Positions 50,807 through 62,807 of a stretch of 64,000 nucleotides of DNA are shown piece after piece. Made by a program: the position numbers and the translations under genes. The DNA comes from Flavobacterium praedii. GTDB lineage: Bacteria > Bacteroidota > Bacteroidia > Flavobacteriales > Flavobacteriaceae. The notes under the pieces are model-generated. The model saw only the letters and a program-made list of their open reading frames with translations. It was not told the DNA's origin and searched no databases. The number at the start of each line of letters is the position of its first letter. Position 1 is the stretch's first letter. The stretch is taken from assembly GCF_026810365.1 (NCBI RefSeq), contig NZ_CP113948.1, positions 634,001 through 698,000 on the forward strand, given 5' to 3'.

Positions 50807-52183
50807 ATGAAAAAAAATCTACTTTCTGCACTTTTGCTTTTAAATTCGGTTGTGTTTTTTGCACAAACCAAAGATGAACAACTATTTAAGAAAATATACA
50901 ATGCTGCATTGACAAATTCTCAGTGTTATTCTTGGTTGGATCATCTTTCTAATGATATTGGGTCTAGATTGTCTGGGTCAGAAGGTGCTGCTAAAGCGGT
51001 TCAATACACCAAAAAGCAAATGGAAACTTTAGGTTTTGACAAAGTGTATTTGCAAGAAGTAATGGTGCCTCATTGGGTTCGTGGCGAAAAAGAAACAGCT
51101 TACATTCAAGATGATAAAACTAAAATTAAAGTTCCAATCTGTGCTTTGGGTGGTTCAATTGCAACTCCCAAAAAGGGCATAACTGCTGAAGTAATCGAAG
51201 TTCATAGTTTGGAAGAATTAAAAACTTTGGGGGTTGATAAAATAAAAGGTAAAATTGTTTTTTATAACAGACCAATGGATAATGGGGCTATTGAATCATT
51301 TACTGCGTATTCTGGAGCGGTAGATCAACGTTATGGAGGAGCTGCCGAAGCTTCAAAATATGGAGCAATTGGAACTATAGTGCGTTCAATGAATTTGAGA
51401 TTAGACGATTATCCGCATGCAGGAGGTCAAAGTTATGGTAACATTCCCAAAGAAAAATACATTCCAACTGCTGCTATTAGTACCAATGCTGCCGAATTAT
51501 TAAGCAAAACTCTAAAAAGTAATCCCAATTTAAAATTCTTTTTCAAACAATCTTGTCAGCAATTGGAAGACGCGCTTTCTTATAATGTTGTTGGAGAAAT
51601 CAAAGGAACGGAGCATCCTGAAAATATTATGGTCGTGGGCGGTCATCTTGATTCTTGGGATTTGGCCGATGGGTCTCATGACGATGGAGCAGGGGTAGTA
51701 CAAAGTTTGGAAGTAATGAATATCTTTAAAAACTTAAATTATAAACCCAAAAACACTCTTCGTATTGTGCTGTTTATGAATGAAGAAAATGGAACGAGAG
51801 GTGGAAAAAAATATGAAGAATTATCTTTGGCCAATAAAGAAAGCCACATTTTTGCTTTAGAAAGTGACGAAGGTGGATTTACTCCAAGGGGGTTTTCATT
51901 AGATTGTGACGATGCCAATTTTAGTAAAATCACAAATTGGAAAGGTTTATTTGAACCTTATTTAATTCATAGTTTTGTAAAAGGCCATACAGGATCTGAT
52001 ATTGAAGCATTAACGGCAGGAAAAATTGTTAAAGCTGGTTTAAAACCAGATTCACAACGTTATTTTGATTACCACCATGCTGCAAATGATACCTTTGATG
52101 CAATCAATAAAAGAGAGCTAGAACTCGGAGCTGGAACGATGGCAGCTTTGGTCTATATGATAGATCAAAACGGCATCGAATAA
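50807..52183 (+). CDS. M28-family zinc aminopeptidase/carboxypeptidase with PA domain
   Basis: A 458-residue exported peptidase (signal to Ala19). A protease-associated insert (about 115-230) precedes the catalytic domain. Zinc ligands and catalytic residues appear in order: His280 and the Asp of GGHLDSWD, Asp292 in HDDGAG, Glu326-Glu327 in MNEENGT, Asp354 in ESDEGG and His423/424 in DYHHAANDTF. The organisation resembles plasma glutamate carboxypeptidase-type M28 enzymes. It frees amino acids from peptides in the periplasm or outside. It is monocistronic with its own terminator. Confidence 0.92.
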   Translation: MKKNLLSALLLLNSVVFFAQTKDEQLFKKIYNAALTNSQCYSWLDHLSNDIGSRLSGSEGAAKAVQYTKKQMETLGFDKVYLQEVMVPHWVRGEKETAYIQDDKTKIKVPICALGGSIATPKKGITAEVIEVHSLEELKTLGVDKIKGKIVFYNRPMDNGAIESFTAYSGAVDQRYGGAAEASKYGAIGTIVRSMNLRLDDYPHAGGQSYGNIPKEKYIPTAAISTNAAELLSKTLKSNPNLKFFFKQSCQQLEDALSYNVVGEIKGTEHPENIMVVGGHLDSWDLADGSHDDGAGVVQSLEVMNIFKNLNYKPKNTLRIVLFMNEENGTRGGKKYEELSLANKESHIFALESDEGGFTPRGFSLDCDDANFSKITNWKGLFEPYLIHSFVKGHTGSDIEALTAGKIVKAGLKPDSQRYFDYHHAANDTFDAINKRELELGAGTMAALVYMIDQNGIE

Positions 52184-52213
52184 TTGGTTTTAAACCATTT
52201 AACCCTATTTAAT

Positions 52214-52250
52214 AAACCTGTAAGCATTTCAAAATCTTACAGGTTTTCTT
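52214..52250 (+). terminator. intrinsic terminator after the peptidase gene
   Basis: AAACCTGTAAG / CTTACAGGTTT stem with an 11-nt loop, then TTCTTTT. Confidence 0.85.
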
Positions 52251-52404
52251 TTGAAAAATAGTTTCATGAAGATTCCTTGGAACAAATAATAATTGAAACT
52301 ATGTATTGTCATAAATAAATGTGAAATTCTCATTTTTTAAAACGCTCATACTTTTTAATACACAAAATAAATCCTACTTTAGCGTCATATTAAAAGATAA
52401 AAAA

Positions 52405-53262
52405 ATGATTAGCCAAATACAATTTCAAAACGAATTAAATAGCCTAATTAGTAACGCAATAAGAGAGGATGTAGGACCTGGTGATTATAGCTCTTTGGCT
52501 TGTATTCCTTCAAATGCAATGGGAAAAGCAAAATTATTGGTAAAAGAAGACGGTATCATTGCCGGCGTAGCTCTTGCTAAAATGATTTTTGAGTATGTAG
52601 ATCCTAATATGAAAATCGAAACTTTTATAGAAGATGGTACTCCAGTCAAAAAAGGGGATATTGTTTTTCATGTTTCGGGCAGTTCCCAATCTATTTTAAA
52701 GTCAGAAAGAGTAGTATTAAACACCATGCAACGTATGAGTGCTATTGCTACTAAAACCAATAGTTTTGTACAATTACTTGAAGGAACAAAAACAAAAATT
52801 TTGGATACCCGAAAAACAACACCCGGATTTCGTGTAGCCGAAAAATGGGCGGTAAAAATTGGAGGAGGAGAAAATCACCGTTTTGCTTTGTATGACATGA
52901 TTATGTTAAAGGATAATCATATCGATTTTGCAGGTGGTATTACATTGGCAATAGCCAAAACCCAAACCTATCTTAAAGAAAATAATTTAGATTTAAAAAT
53001 CATCGTTGAAGCCAGAAATCTAGCTGAGATCGAAGAAATTTTAAAAAGCAATGGAGTGTATAGAATATTAATTGATAATTTTAATTACGAAGACACTCGT
53101 ACAGCAGTTGCTTTGATAGGTGACAAATGTCAAACGGAATCTTCAGGTAATATTACCGAAGAAACTATGCGTAATTATGCAGAATGCGGTGTTGATTTTA
53201 TTTCATCAGGAGCATTAACGCATTCTATTTATAATATGGATTTAAGTCTAAAAGCAATTTAG
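52405..53262 (+). CDS. nadC: nicotinate-nucleotide pyrophosphorylase (carboxylating)
   Basis: Quinolinate phosphoribosyltransferase of NAD synthesis. The 285 residues show IREDVGPGDYSS, GIIAGVALAKMIF, LNTMQRMSAIAT, ILDTRKTTPGFRVAEKWAV and the catalytic/phosphate motifs HRFALYDMIMLKDNHI and ESSGNITEETM. I start at the ATG at 52405; an upstream GTG at 52321 would add 28 residues not found in the family. The next gene, for a YihY protein, follows after four bases, so the two are co-transcribed. Confidence 0.95.
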   Translation: MISQIQFQNELNSLISNAIREDVGPGDYSSLACIPSNAMGKAKLLVKEDGIIAGVALAKMIFEYVDPNMKIETFIEDGTPVKKGDIVFHVSGSSQSILKSERVVLNTMQRMSAIATKTNSFVQLLEGTKTKILDTRKTTPGFRVAEKWAVKIGGGENHRFALYDMIMLKDNHIDFAGGITLAIAKTQTYLKENNLDLKIIVEARNLAEIEEILKSNGVYRILIDNFNYEDTRTAVALIGDKCQTESSGNITEETMRNYAECGVDFISSGALTHSIYNMDLSLKAI

Positions 53263-53266
53263 AGTT

Positions 53267-54193
53267 ATGACATTTAAAATTGAGGCTAAACTCGAAAAAA
53301 TTCCAATCATAAGGAATCTGATGCATGTCTTAAAAAAGGTTAAAGTGCCAGGTTTGGGAGGTTTCTCGTTCTATGATTTATTAGAATTGTATTTCGAGGG
53401 CATCATCGATGGAGCATTTTCGTATCATGCAAGTGCAGTAGCTTTTAGTTTCTTTATGGCCTTGTTTCCTTTTGCTTTGTTTATTTTAAATCTAATTCCA
53501 TTTATACCGATTGAAGGATTTCAAAATGATTTTCTGCAATTTGTAAAAGAGGGAGTGCCACCAAATACCTATGATGCAATTGCTAATATTATAAATGACA
53601 TCCTTAATAATAGTCACTCAGGATTAATGTCTTCGGGTTTTTTATTGTCTATTTTCTTAATGGCCAATGGAATAAATGGGATTTTGGGAGGTTTTGAATC
53701 TTCCCGCCATGTAATAGAAAAAAGAGGTTTTTTAAATCAATATTTTGTAGCATTGGGCATTTCGTTGATTTTGTCGATTCTTTTACTTTTGACTGTTTCT
53801 ATTATTGTTATTTTTGAGGTTTTTATTCAAAAAACAATTATTCAAGATGTGTTAAGTGATCGAATTCCGTTGATAATTTTGGGGAGATATCTTTTTATAA
53901 TTTTGATGATATTAATTACATCATCTATCTTATTACGATACGGAACAAAACAAGCCCATAAACCTCCTTTTATAAGTATTGGGTCTGTTTTTACTACGAT
54001 ACTTATAATTGTATCTTCTTATTTTTTTGGAATTTGGGTAATTCGATTCTCAAAATACAATGAATTATATGGCTCAATTGGTACATTGTTAATTATGATG
54101 TTTTATATATGGATAAACTGTATGATCTTATTGTTAGGTTTCGAATTGAATGCCACAATTCACAAATTGAGAAAAAACAAACTATTATTGTAA
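53267..54193 (+). CDS. YihY/BrkB-family membrane protein
   Basis: A 308-residue protein with six membrane spans. It carries the family features FSYHASAVAFSFFMALFPFA, the middle GILGGFESSRHVIEKRGF and LYGSIGTLLIMMFYIW followed by LLLGFELNA near the C-terminus. Members were once called ribonuclease BN by mistake; they are now thought to be transporters or envelope proteins of unknown cargo. It starts four bases after nadC. Confidence 0.87.
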   Translation: MTFKIEAKLEKIPIIRNLMHVLKKVKVPGLGGFSFYDLLELYFEGIIDGAFSYHASAVAFSFFMALFPFALFILNLIPFIPIEGFQNDFLQFVKEGVPPNTYDAIANIINDILNNSHSGLMSSGFLLSIFLMANGINGILGGFESSRHVIEKRGFLNQYFVALGISLILSILLLLTVSIIVIFEVFIQKTIIQDVLSDRIPLIILGRYLFIILMILITSSILLRYGTKQAHKPPFISIGSVFTTILIIVSSYFFGIWVIRFSKYNELYGSIGTLLIMMFYIWINCMILLLGFELNATIHKLRKNKLLL

Positions 54194-54314
54194 AGTTTAA
54201 TAATAAATTGGATTGTTTAGATGAAATTTTGTATTCTTGTCAAAAATAATCCAAATATATATTTTTATCATAATTTGGAATAATATAAACAGTGAGACAT
54301 TAATTTAAGAAAAA

Positions 54315-54746
54315 ATGAAAAAAAGTATCGTATTTAGTTTAGTTGTGTTTTTTGTTATGATTTTCAATGCCCAAAGCCAATCTGTTTTAGGAAAATGGAA
54401 AACCATTGATGATGCAACAGGACAAGCTAAATCAATTGTAGAAGTATATGAAAAATCAGGTAAAGTCTATGGGAAAATTATAGAAATCCTAAATCCTGAA
54501 AAAAGAAAATCGCTTTGTACAAAATGTACTGGTGAAGATAAAAATGCTCCGATTTTGGGCTTGGTTATAATCAAAGGTCTTGTAAAAGACGGTAATGAAT
54601 ACAATGACGGTAAAATTTTAGATCCTTCAAAAGGAGAAGAATATAAATGTTTTATAACACTTGATGGTAAAGATAAACTTAAAGTGAGAGGTTTTGTTGG
54701 AGTTTCTTTGTTTGGAAGAACACAATATTGGTACCGAGTTAAATAG
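54315..54746 (+). CDS. DUF2147 exported protein
   Basis: A 143-residue protein with a signal peptide (MKKSIVFSLVVFFVMIFNAQSQ). The mature domain is the DUF2147 lipocalin-like sequence: VLGKWKTIDDATGQAKSIVE, Cys-x-x-Cys in SLCTKCTG, DGKILDPSKGEEYKC and KLKVRGFVGVSLFGRTQYW. It probably binds a small hydrophobic ligand in the periplasm; no activity is established. It is monocistronic between the YihY and priA genes. Confidence 0.88.
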   Translation: MKKSIVFSLVVFFVMIFNAQSQSVLGKWKTIDDATGQAKSIVEVYEKSGKVYGKIIEILNPEKRKSLCTKCTGEDKNAPILGLVIIKGLVKDGNEYNDGKILDPSKGEEYKCFITLDGKDKLKVRGFVGVSLFGRTQYWYRVK

Positions 54747-54827
54747 TTTTGGTTTAAAGTTTTTAAGATATAAATCAAAACCCCCCTTTTTTCTTAAAGC
54801 TTCGGACTAAAAATCTAAAATTATTCA

Positions 54828-57278
54828 ATGCATTTTGTAGAAGTTATTTTACCGCTTTCTCTTGCCAAAACTTTTACATACAGAGTTTCGGAAGCTGAAT
54901 TTCTTTTTATGAAAAAAGGAATGAGGGTGACTGTGCCTTTTGGTAAAAGCAAAATATACACTGCTTTGGTAATAGAAATTCATAATAATGAGCCTACATT
55001 ATATGAAGCCAAGGAAATTCATCAAATTTTGGACAACCAACCAATTGTCACCGAAGTTCAAATTAACCACTGGAAATGGATTGCCGATTATTATATGTGT
55101 GCCATTGGTGATGTATATCGTAGCGCAATGCCAAGTGCATTATTGTTGGAAAGTGAAACCTTAATTACAAAAAAGAGCGACACTTTTGTTGATGAGAGCT
55201 CGCTGTCAGATGATGAGTATTTAGTGTATGAAGCTTTGCAACATCAAAGTTCATTAAAGGTGCAAGACATTATATCTATACTTAATAAAAAAAATATTTT
55301 TCCCATCATTCAAAAATTGTTGGATAAAAATATAATAGTACTGCAAGAAGAAGTTCAAGAAAACTACAAACCTAAATTAGTTAAATACTTACGGTTACAT
55401 TCAAAATATGATTCGAACGATGGTTTGAAATTATTACTGGAGATACTCAAAAATGCAAATAAGAGAAAGGAATTAGTCCTGAATTATTTTCAATTAAGTG
55501 CCGCTGAAAAAAAACCAATTTCTGTTAAAAAATTAGTAGAAACTGCGCAGTCTTCTTTAGCAATCGTTAAAGCTTTAGTCGAAAAAGAAATCTTTGAAGA
55601 ATATTATTTACAAGAAGATCGCATCAACTTTTCAGGAAATGGGAGAGAAGGTGAACTACAATTGAGTAAAGCGCAGCAAAAGGCTTTTGAATCTATAAAA
55701 GAAAGTTTTGATCAAAAACCAGTTTGTTTATTACATGGTATTACTTCGAGTGGTAAAACCGAAATATACATAAAACTTATTGAAGATTACTTAATTACGG
55801 GAAAGCAAGTTTTGTATTTGCTGCCTGAAATTGCTTTGACAACTCAATTAGTTTCTAGATTAAGGATCCATTTTGGAAATAAAGTAGCCGTTTTTCATTC
55901 AAAGTACAGCAATAATGAACGGGTGGAAGTCTGGAATCAAGTTTTGTCAAACGCAGAGAAGGCTCAAATTGTAATTGGGGCCAGATCGGCTTTGTTTTTG
56001 CCTTTCTCTGATTTAGGATTTGTGATTATTGATGAAGAACATGAGCAAACCTTTAAACAATCAGATCCAGCACCTCGCTATCATGCTCGAGATGCTGCCA
56101 TTGTTTTAGCAAATATGTACCAAGCCAAAGTGCTTTTGGGATCGGCAACACCAAGCATTGAATCGTATTATAATGCAGTATCAAGTAAATTCGGTTTTGT
56201 TGAAATTTCAGAACGTTTTGGAAATGTAAGTTTGCCTGATATTCAATTGGTCGATCTAAAAGATAAGTATTTTCGAAAAAAAATGAACGGACATTTTAGT
56301 GATGTTCTAATCGAAGAGATTACGTTGGCCTTGTCATTGGGTGAACAAGTTATTTTGTTTCAAAATAGGAGAGGGTACTCGCCAATAGTTGAGTGCATAA
56401 CATGTGGGCATGTACCACATTGTCATTCATGTGATGTAAGTTTGACCTATCATAAACATAAGAATCAATTGCGTTGCCATTATTGTGGGTATTCTATTGC
56501 TAATCCCACTCATTGTCATTCATGTCATAGTGTTGATTTGATTACCAAAGGTCTTGGGACGGAGCAAATAGAACAGGAATTACTAAATATTTTTCCAAGT
56601 GCTAAAACGGGACGTATGGATCAGGATACAACCAGAGGTAAATTTGGGTTCGAAAAAATTATTGATAGTTTCAAAAATCGAGAATTTGATATATTGGTTG
56701 GAACTCAAATGCTAGCCAAGGGATTGGATTTTGACAATGTCAATTTAGTGGGTATTATGAATGCCGATACAATGTTGTATCATCCAGATTTTAGGGCATT
56801 CGAGCGAAGTTTTCAAATGATGACACAAGTTGCAGGACGTTCTGGGCGATCTGATAAAAAAGGAAAAGTAGTCATACAAACCTATAATCCCAATCATAAT
56901 ACGGTTCAGCAAGTTACCAATACAGATTATATTGGAATGTACAAAGAACAATTGTATGATCGGCAAATTTATAAATATCCTCCTTATTATAGGATAATTA
57001 AATTGACATTAAAACAAAGGGATTTCGAGAAACTCAAACAAGGCTCTATGTGGTTGTATCAAGTTTTGAGTCAAAATTTGGCAATGCCGGTATTAGGTCC
57101 TGAAGAACCAGCAATCAGTAGAATTCGAAATGAGTATATTAGGACAATTGTTATAAAGATTCCTCAAAATAATTCAATTATAAATACAAAAAAAACTATT
57201 CAGAAAATACTGAATAGTTTTGAGGCTGTAGCGCAATATCGAGCTATTAAAATTACTGTAAATGTTGATTTTTATTAA
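54828..57278 (+). CDS. priA: primosomal helicase PriA
   Basis: DNA helicase that reloads the replisome at stalled forks. The 816 residues comprise an N-terminal 3'-DNA-binding domain (VILPLSLAKTFTYRV), Walker A in HGITSSGKTEIY (about 303), the DEEH box in VIIDEEHEQTFK (about 401) and RYHARDAA. The zinc-binding Cys clusters CITCGHVPHCHSCD and CHYCG...CHSC (about 523-571) and the C-terminal helicase motifs (GTQMLAKGLDFDNVNLVGI, QVAGRSGRSDKKG) follow. It is convergent with the LytTR regulator, eight bases apart. Confidence 0.96.
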   Translation: MHFVEVILPLSLAKTFTYRVSEAEFLFMKKGMRVTVPFGKSKIYTALVIEIHNNEPTLYEAKEIHQILDNQPIVTEVQINHWKWIADYYMCAIGDVYRSAMPSALLLESETLITKKSDTFVDESSLSDDEYLVYEALQHQSSLKVQDIISILNKKNIFPIIQKLLDKNIIVLQEEVQENYKPKLVKYLRLHSKYDSNDGLKLLLEILKNANKRKELVLNYFQLSAAEKKPISVKKLVETAQSSLAIVKALVEKEIFEEYYLQEDRINFSGNGREGELQLSKAQQKAFESIKESFDQKPVCLLHGITSSGKTEIYIKLIEDYLITGKQVLYLLPEIALTTQLVSRLRIHFGNKVAVFHSKYSNNERVEVWNQVLSNAEKAQIVIGARSALFLPFSDLGFVIIDEEHEQTFKQSDPAPRYHARDAAIVLANMYQAKVLLGSATPSIESYYNAVSSKFGFVEISERFGNVSLPDIQLVDLKDKYFRKKMNGHFSDVLIEEITLALSLGEQVILFQNRRGYSPIVECITCGHVPHCHSCDVSLTYHKHKNQLRCHYCGYSIANPTHCHSCHSVDLITKGLGTEQIEQELLNIFPSAKTGRMDQDTTRGKFGFEKIIDSFKNREFDILVGTQMLAKGLDFDNVNLVGIMNADTMLYHPDFRAFERSFQMMTQVAGRSGRSDKKGKVVIQTYNPNHNTVQQVTNTDYIGMYKEQLYDRQIYKYPPYYRIIKLTLKQRDFEKLKQGSMWLYQVLSQNLAMPVLGPEEPAISRIRNEYIRTIVIKIPQNNSIINTKKTIQKILNSFEAVAQYRAIKITVNVDFY

Positions 57279-57286
57279 GTAGTGTT

Positions 57287-57982
57287 TTAAGAATAGGCAA
57301 GTGCTTTTACTAGATCTTCTTTTTTATTACGACTTAAAGGAATTTTTGTTACTCCAATTTCTGCAAATTTACTGTTAAAACGGTCAATTTTATCAATATT
57401 TACAATGAATGACTTATGTACTCTAATGAATTTGTCTTTTGATAAATCATTCTCAAAAGATTTCATTGTCGAGAGGACAAGATTACTGTCATCTTCAGTA
57501 ACAACTTTTACGTAATCACCAAAAGCTTCTATCCATTTGATTTTAGAAGTAAATACCTTTAATTTTTTTAAATTACTTTTAATGAAGATATGCTCACCTT
57601 CATCTTCTTTATTTTCTTTTTTCAATAGAAAATTATCAATTGCCCTACGTACAGAAGCATTAAAACGCTCTATTGAAATAGGCTTTTGTAAATAATCGGT
57701 AGCATCATAATCAAAAGCTTTCATAGCATATTCTGCTTTTGAGGTAATGAAGATAATCTGGGGCTTAGTTTTTAGACCATCAAGAAAGTCAAAACCATTA
57801 ATTACAGGCATCTCAATATCAAGAAATATCAAGTCTACCGTGTGGACAGTCATACAGCTTTTCGCTTCAATTGCATTAGAAAAATCACCAATCAAGTTTA
57901 AATTGGTGTGATTGTTAACCAATTTTGCAATAATCATTCTTTGTATTGAACTATCATCTACAACAACACAGTTTAGTTTCAT
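57287..57982 (-). CDS. orphan LytTR-family response regulator
   Basis: A 231-residue regulator. The receiver has Asp9-Asp10 (VVDDSSI), the phospho-acceptor in FLDIEMPVING (about 55), Ser in FITSKAEYAM and Lys in YLQKPIS. The LytTR DNA-binding domain follows (HIFIKSNLKKLKVF, WIEAFGDYVKVVT, IRVHKSFIVNIDKID). It is complete, unlike the one at the window edge. No kinase gene is adjacent; in Bacteroidota such regulators pair with LytS-type kinases encoded elsewhere. It is divergent from rpsF. Confidence 0.92.
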   Translation of the reverse strand: MKLNCVVVDDSSIQRMIIAKLVNNHTNLNLIGDFSNAIEAKSCMTVHTVDLIFLDIEMPVINGFDFLDGLKTKPQIIFITSKAEYAMKAFDYDATDYLQKPISIERFNASVRRAIDNFLLKKENKEDEGEHIFIKSNLKKLKVFTSKIKWIEAFGDYVKVVTEDDSNLVLSTMKSFENDLSKDKFIRVHKSFIVNIDKIDRFNSKFAEIGVTKIPLSRNKKEDLVKALAYS

Positions 57983-58087
57983 AATATCAAATTTTTGATT
58001 TGGTATAGTAAAAATAGTTTTTTTTTTTTATTAATCTAATGAATTCAAATATTTTTTTGTCATTCGTCGATTATTGTTTAATTGTAC

Positions 58088-58117
58088 TTGTATGTTCAAG
58101 AAAAAAGTTTACTTTTG
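58088..58117 (+). promoter_or_regulatory. rpsF operon promoter (TTG-N19-TACTTTTG)
   Basis: TTG at 58088-58090 and TACTTTTG at 58110-58117, a 19-bp spacer. Leader about 24 nt. This is a strong match to the Bacteroidota housekeeping consensus. Confidence 0.72.
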
Positions 58118-58147
58118 CACCCAATTTAACAAATAAATAAATTTTTT

Positions 58148-58489
58148 ATGAATCATTATGAAACTGTTTTCATTTTAAATCCCGTTTTATCTGAAGTTCA
58201 GGTAAAGGAAACAGTAAGCAAATTTGAAGATTTTCTTACTAGTAGAGGAGCAGAAATGGTATCGAAAGAAGATTGGGGTCTGAAAAAAATGGCTTACGAA
58301 ATTCAAAACAAAAAAAGTGGATTTTACCACTTGTTCGAATTCAAAGTTGCTGGAGAGGTTCTTATCGCTTTTGAAACTGAATTTAGACGTGACGAAAGAG
58401 TTATGCGTTTCTTAACTGTAAGTCTTGACAAACATGCTATTTCTTGGGCTGAAAGAAGAAGAGCAAAACTTAAATCTACAAAAGCTTAA
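58148..58489 (+). CDS. rpsF: 30S ribosomal protein S6
   Basis: A 113-residue small-subunit protein that pairs with S18 on the platform. Recognised by [15 protein letters not shown] at the start, [20 protein letters not shown] and the end of the fold [19 protein letters not shown]. It is the first gene of the classical rpsF-rpsR-rplI operon, six bases before rpsR. Confidence 0.97.
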   Translation: MNHYETVFILNPVLSEVQVKETVSKFEDFLTSRGAEMVSKEDWGLKKMAYEIQNKKSGFYHLFEFKVAGEVLIAFETEFRRDERVMRFLTVSLDKHAISWAERRRAKLKSTKA

Positions 58490-58494
58490 TTATC

Positions 58495-58791
58495 ATGGCA
58501 ACATTACAACAATCTGCTTCAGGAAAAAAAGACGGGGATATCAGATACCTTACGCCTTTGAACATAGAAACAAACAAAACTAAAAAGTATTGTCGTTTCA
58601 AAAAATCAGGTATCAAATATATCGATTATAAAGATGCTGATTTCTTATTGAAATTCGTTAACGAACAAGGAAAAATTCTTCCTCGTCGTTTAACAGGAAC
58701 TTCATTAAAATACCAAAGAAAAGTATCTGTAGCTGTAAAAAGAGCACGTCACTTAGCTTTAATGCCATACGTGGCCGATTTATTAAAATAA
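58495..58791 (+). CDS. rpsR: 30S ribosomal protein S18
   Basis: A 98-residue protein that contacts S6 and the platform r[23 protein letters not shown] and [20 protein letters not shown], with [15 protein letters not shown], are the S18 signature. Only one Cys remains in the N-terminal zinc-site region, so this is the zinc-independent type. It is the middle gene of the operon. Confidence 0.97.
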   Translation: MATLQQSASGKKDGDIRYLTPLNIETNKTKKYCRFKKSGIKYIDYKDADFLLKFVNEQGKILPRRLTGTSLKYQRKVSVAVKRARHLALMPYVADLLK

Positions 58792-58857
58792 TTAAAAATT
58801 AACAGTTGTTGGTTTTCTGAAATATGAAACCTAACTTCTCAAACAAAGGACAACAAC

Positions 58858-59301
58858 ATGGAACTTATTTTAAGAAAAGATGTTCAGAATTTAGGATTTA
58901 AAGATGACGTAGTAAATGTGAAAAACGGATACGGTCGTAACTTTTTAATTCCACAAGGATTTGCTCACTTAGCTACTTCTTCTGCAAAGAAAGTATTGGC
59001 TGAAAACCTTAAACAAAGAGCACACAAAGAAGCTAAAGTTGTAGCAGATGCTAAAGCATTGGCTGAAGCTTTAAAAGCTATCGAAATTAAAATTTCTGCA
59101 AAAGCAGGTGGTGAAAAATTATTTGGTTCAATTACAAACATTGATATCGCTGAAGCTTTGGCTAAAGGTGGTCAAGTAATTGATAGAAAATTTATCACTT
59201 CTGGTATCGTTAAACGTACTGGTAAATATACTGCTTCTGTAAGATTACATAGAGATGTAATCGTTGAATTACCATATGAAATTATCGCTGAAAAAGCATA
59301 A
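58858..59301 (+). CDS. rplI: 50S ribosomal protein L9
   Basis: A 147-residue large-subunit protein. The N-terminal domain MELILRKDVQNLGFKDDVV with GYGRNFLIPQGFA binds 23S rRNA, and a helix links it to the C-terminal domain (KLFGSITNIDIAEAL, VRLHRDVIVELPYEI). It is the last gene of the operon, 66 bases after rpsR, and ends at the terminator 59319-59348. Confidence 0.97.
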   Translation: MELILRKDVQNLGFKDDVVNVKNGYGRNFLIPQGFAHLATSSAKKVLAENLKQRAHKEAKVVADAKALAEALKAIEIKISAKAGGEKLFGSITNIDIAEALAKGGQVIDRKFITSGIVKRTGKYTASVRLHRDVIVELPYEIIAEKA

Positions 59302-59318
59302 TTTTTTAATTTATTATT

Positions 59319-59348
59319 AAAATCCCGATGAAAGTCGGGATTTTTTTT
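59319..59348 (+). terminator. intrinsic terminator of the rpsF-rpsR-rplI operon
   Basis: AATCCCGA / TCGGGATT with a 6-nt loop and eight T. Confidence 0.9.
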
Positions 59349-59374
59349 GTTTAAACGAAGTTATTAATTGATTC

Positions 59375-59496
59375 GGAGCAGAAAAACCAGGTATTTTTGG
59401 AAATATCGTCCCGCTTTTCGTTGCAATCTTATAAGCCAGTCCCGATAACTTTCGGGACTGGCTTATAAGGATTTCCACTTCAATCGGGGCTAAAGG
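59375..59496. repeat. Flavobacterium-type intergenic repeat, copy 2
   Basis: Arms matching copy 1 (CGCTTTTCGTTGCAATCTT at 59412-59430 and AAGGATTTCCACTTCAATC then GGGGCTA at 59467-59492) enclose a hairpin with an 18-bp perfect stem, CTTATAAGCCAGTCCCGA and its complement (59428-59445 with 59452-59469). The core is unrelated to the core of copy 1. Confidence 0.6.
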
Positions 59497-59575
59497 GAGA
59501 TATTCTGCCTTTTTGTTATTATCTAAAAAAGGTGTCTAACTTCTAAAATCTAACTTCAAAATCTAATTTCTAAAA

Positions 59576-60049
59576 ATGAAATACGCAAGACTTACAAAAG
59601 AACAATTTGAAGAATTAACCCAAGAGTTTACTAATTTTTTGGCTTCTCAAGCTATTGACAAGGCAGAATGGGACCAAATTAAAGCGAATAAACCTGAAGT
59701 TGCCGAACAAGAATTGGATGTTTTTTCGGATTTGATTTGGGAAGGTGTGCTCACAAAAGCCACGTATTTAGAATTTTTCTCTAAAAATCATATTTTTCTA
59801 TTTCAATGTTTCGACACAGATATAAAATCGATTGTTCTAAAATCATTAGTTCCTGAAATTGATTTTTTGACCAAAGAAGGTTTAGAATGGCTTAGTGACA
59901 ATATGTTTACGGAAACAATAGAAATGAAAGTTGGGAAAAAAGAGTTTACTGAAGAACGTAATCTTTCTATCTTTCAATTGATCCAACAGGGTTCTTTTTT
60001 GAGTGACGGGCAATTATACAATCAAATTAATACGATTATCGAGTCGTAA
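59576..60049 (+). CDS. DUF6495-type protein
   Basis: A 157-residue, acidic, mainly helical cytosolic protein beginning MKYARLTKEQFEELTQEFTN, with FSDLIWEGVL and a Phe-rich middle (KNHIFLFQCFD). I match it to DUF6495 by recollection of the N-terminal pattern. That family is found in Bacteroidota and has no known role. It lies 72 bases before ligA on the same strand and may be co-transcribed with it. Confidence 0.7.
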   Translation: MKYARLTKEQFEELTQEFTNFLASQAIDKAEWDQIKANKPEVAEQELDVFSDLIWEGVLTKATYLEFFSKNHIFLFQCFDTDIKSIVLKSLVPEIDFLTKEGLEWLSDNMFTETIEMKVGKKEFTEERNLSIFQLIQQGSFLSDGQLYNQINTIIES

Positions 60050-60103
60050 ATTTGATTTTTAAACTTTAAATTGGTTATTTTAGTAGATTATTTAATCGAC
60101 TAG

Positions 60104-62792
<2,689 letters not shown>

Positions 62793-62807
<15 letters not shown>

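Noticed and set aside
52321..52404. GTG start giving nadC 28 extra residues
   Set aside because: The extra residues have no counterpart in NadC, and the ATG at 52405 gives the normal 285-residue enzyme.
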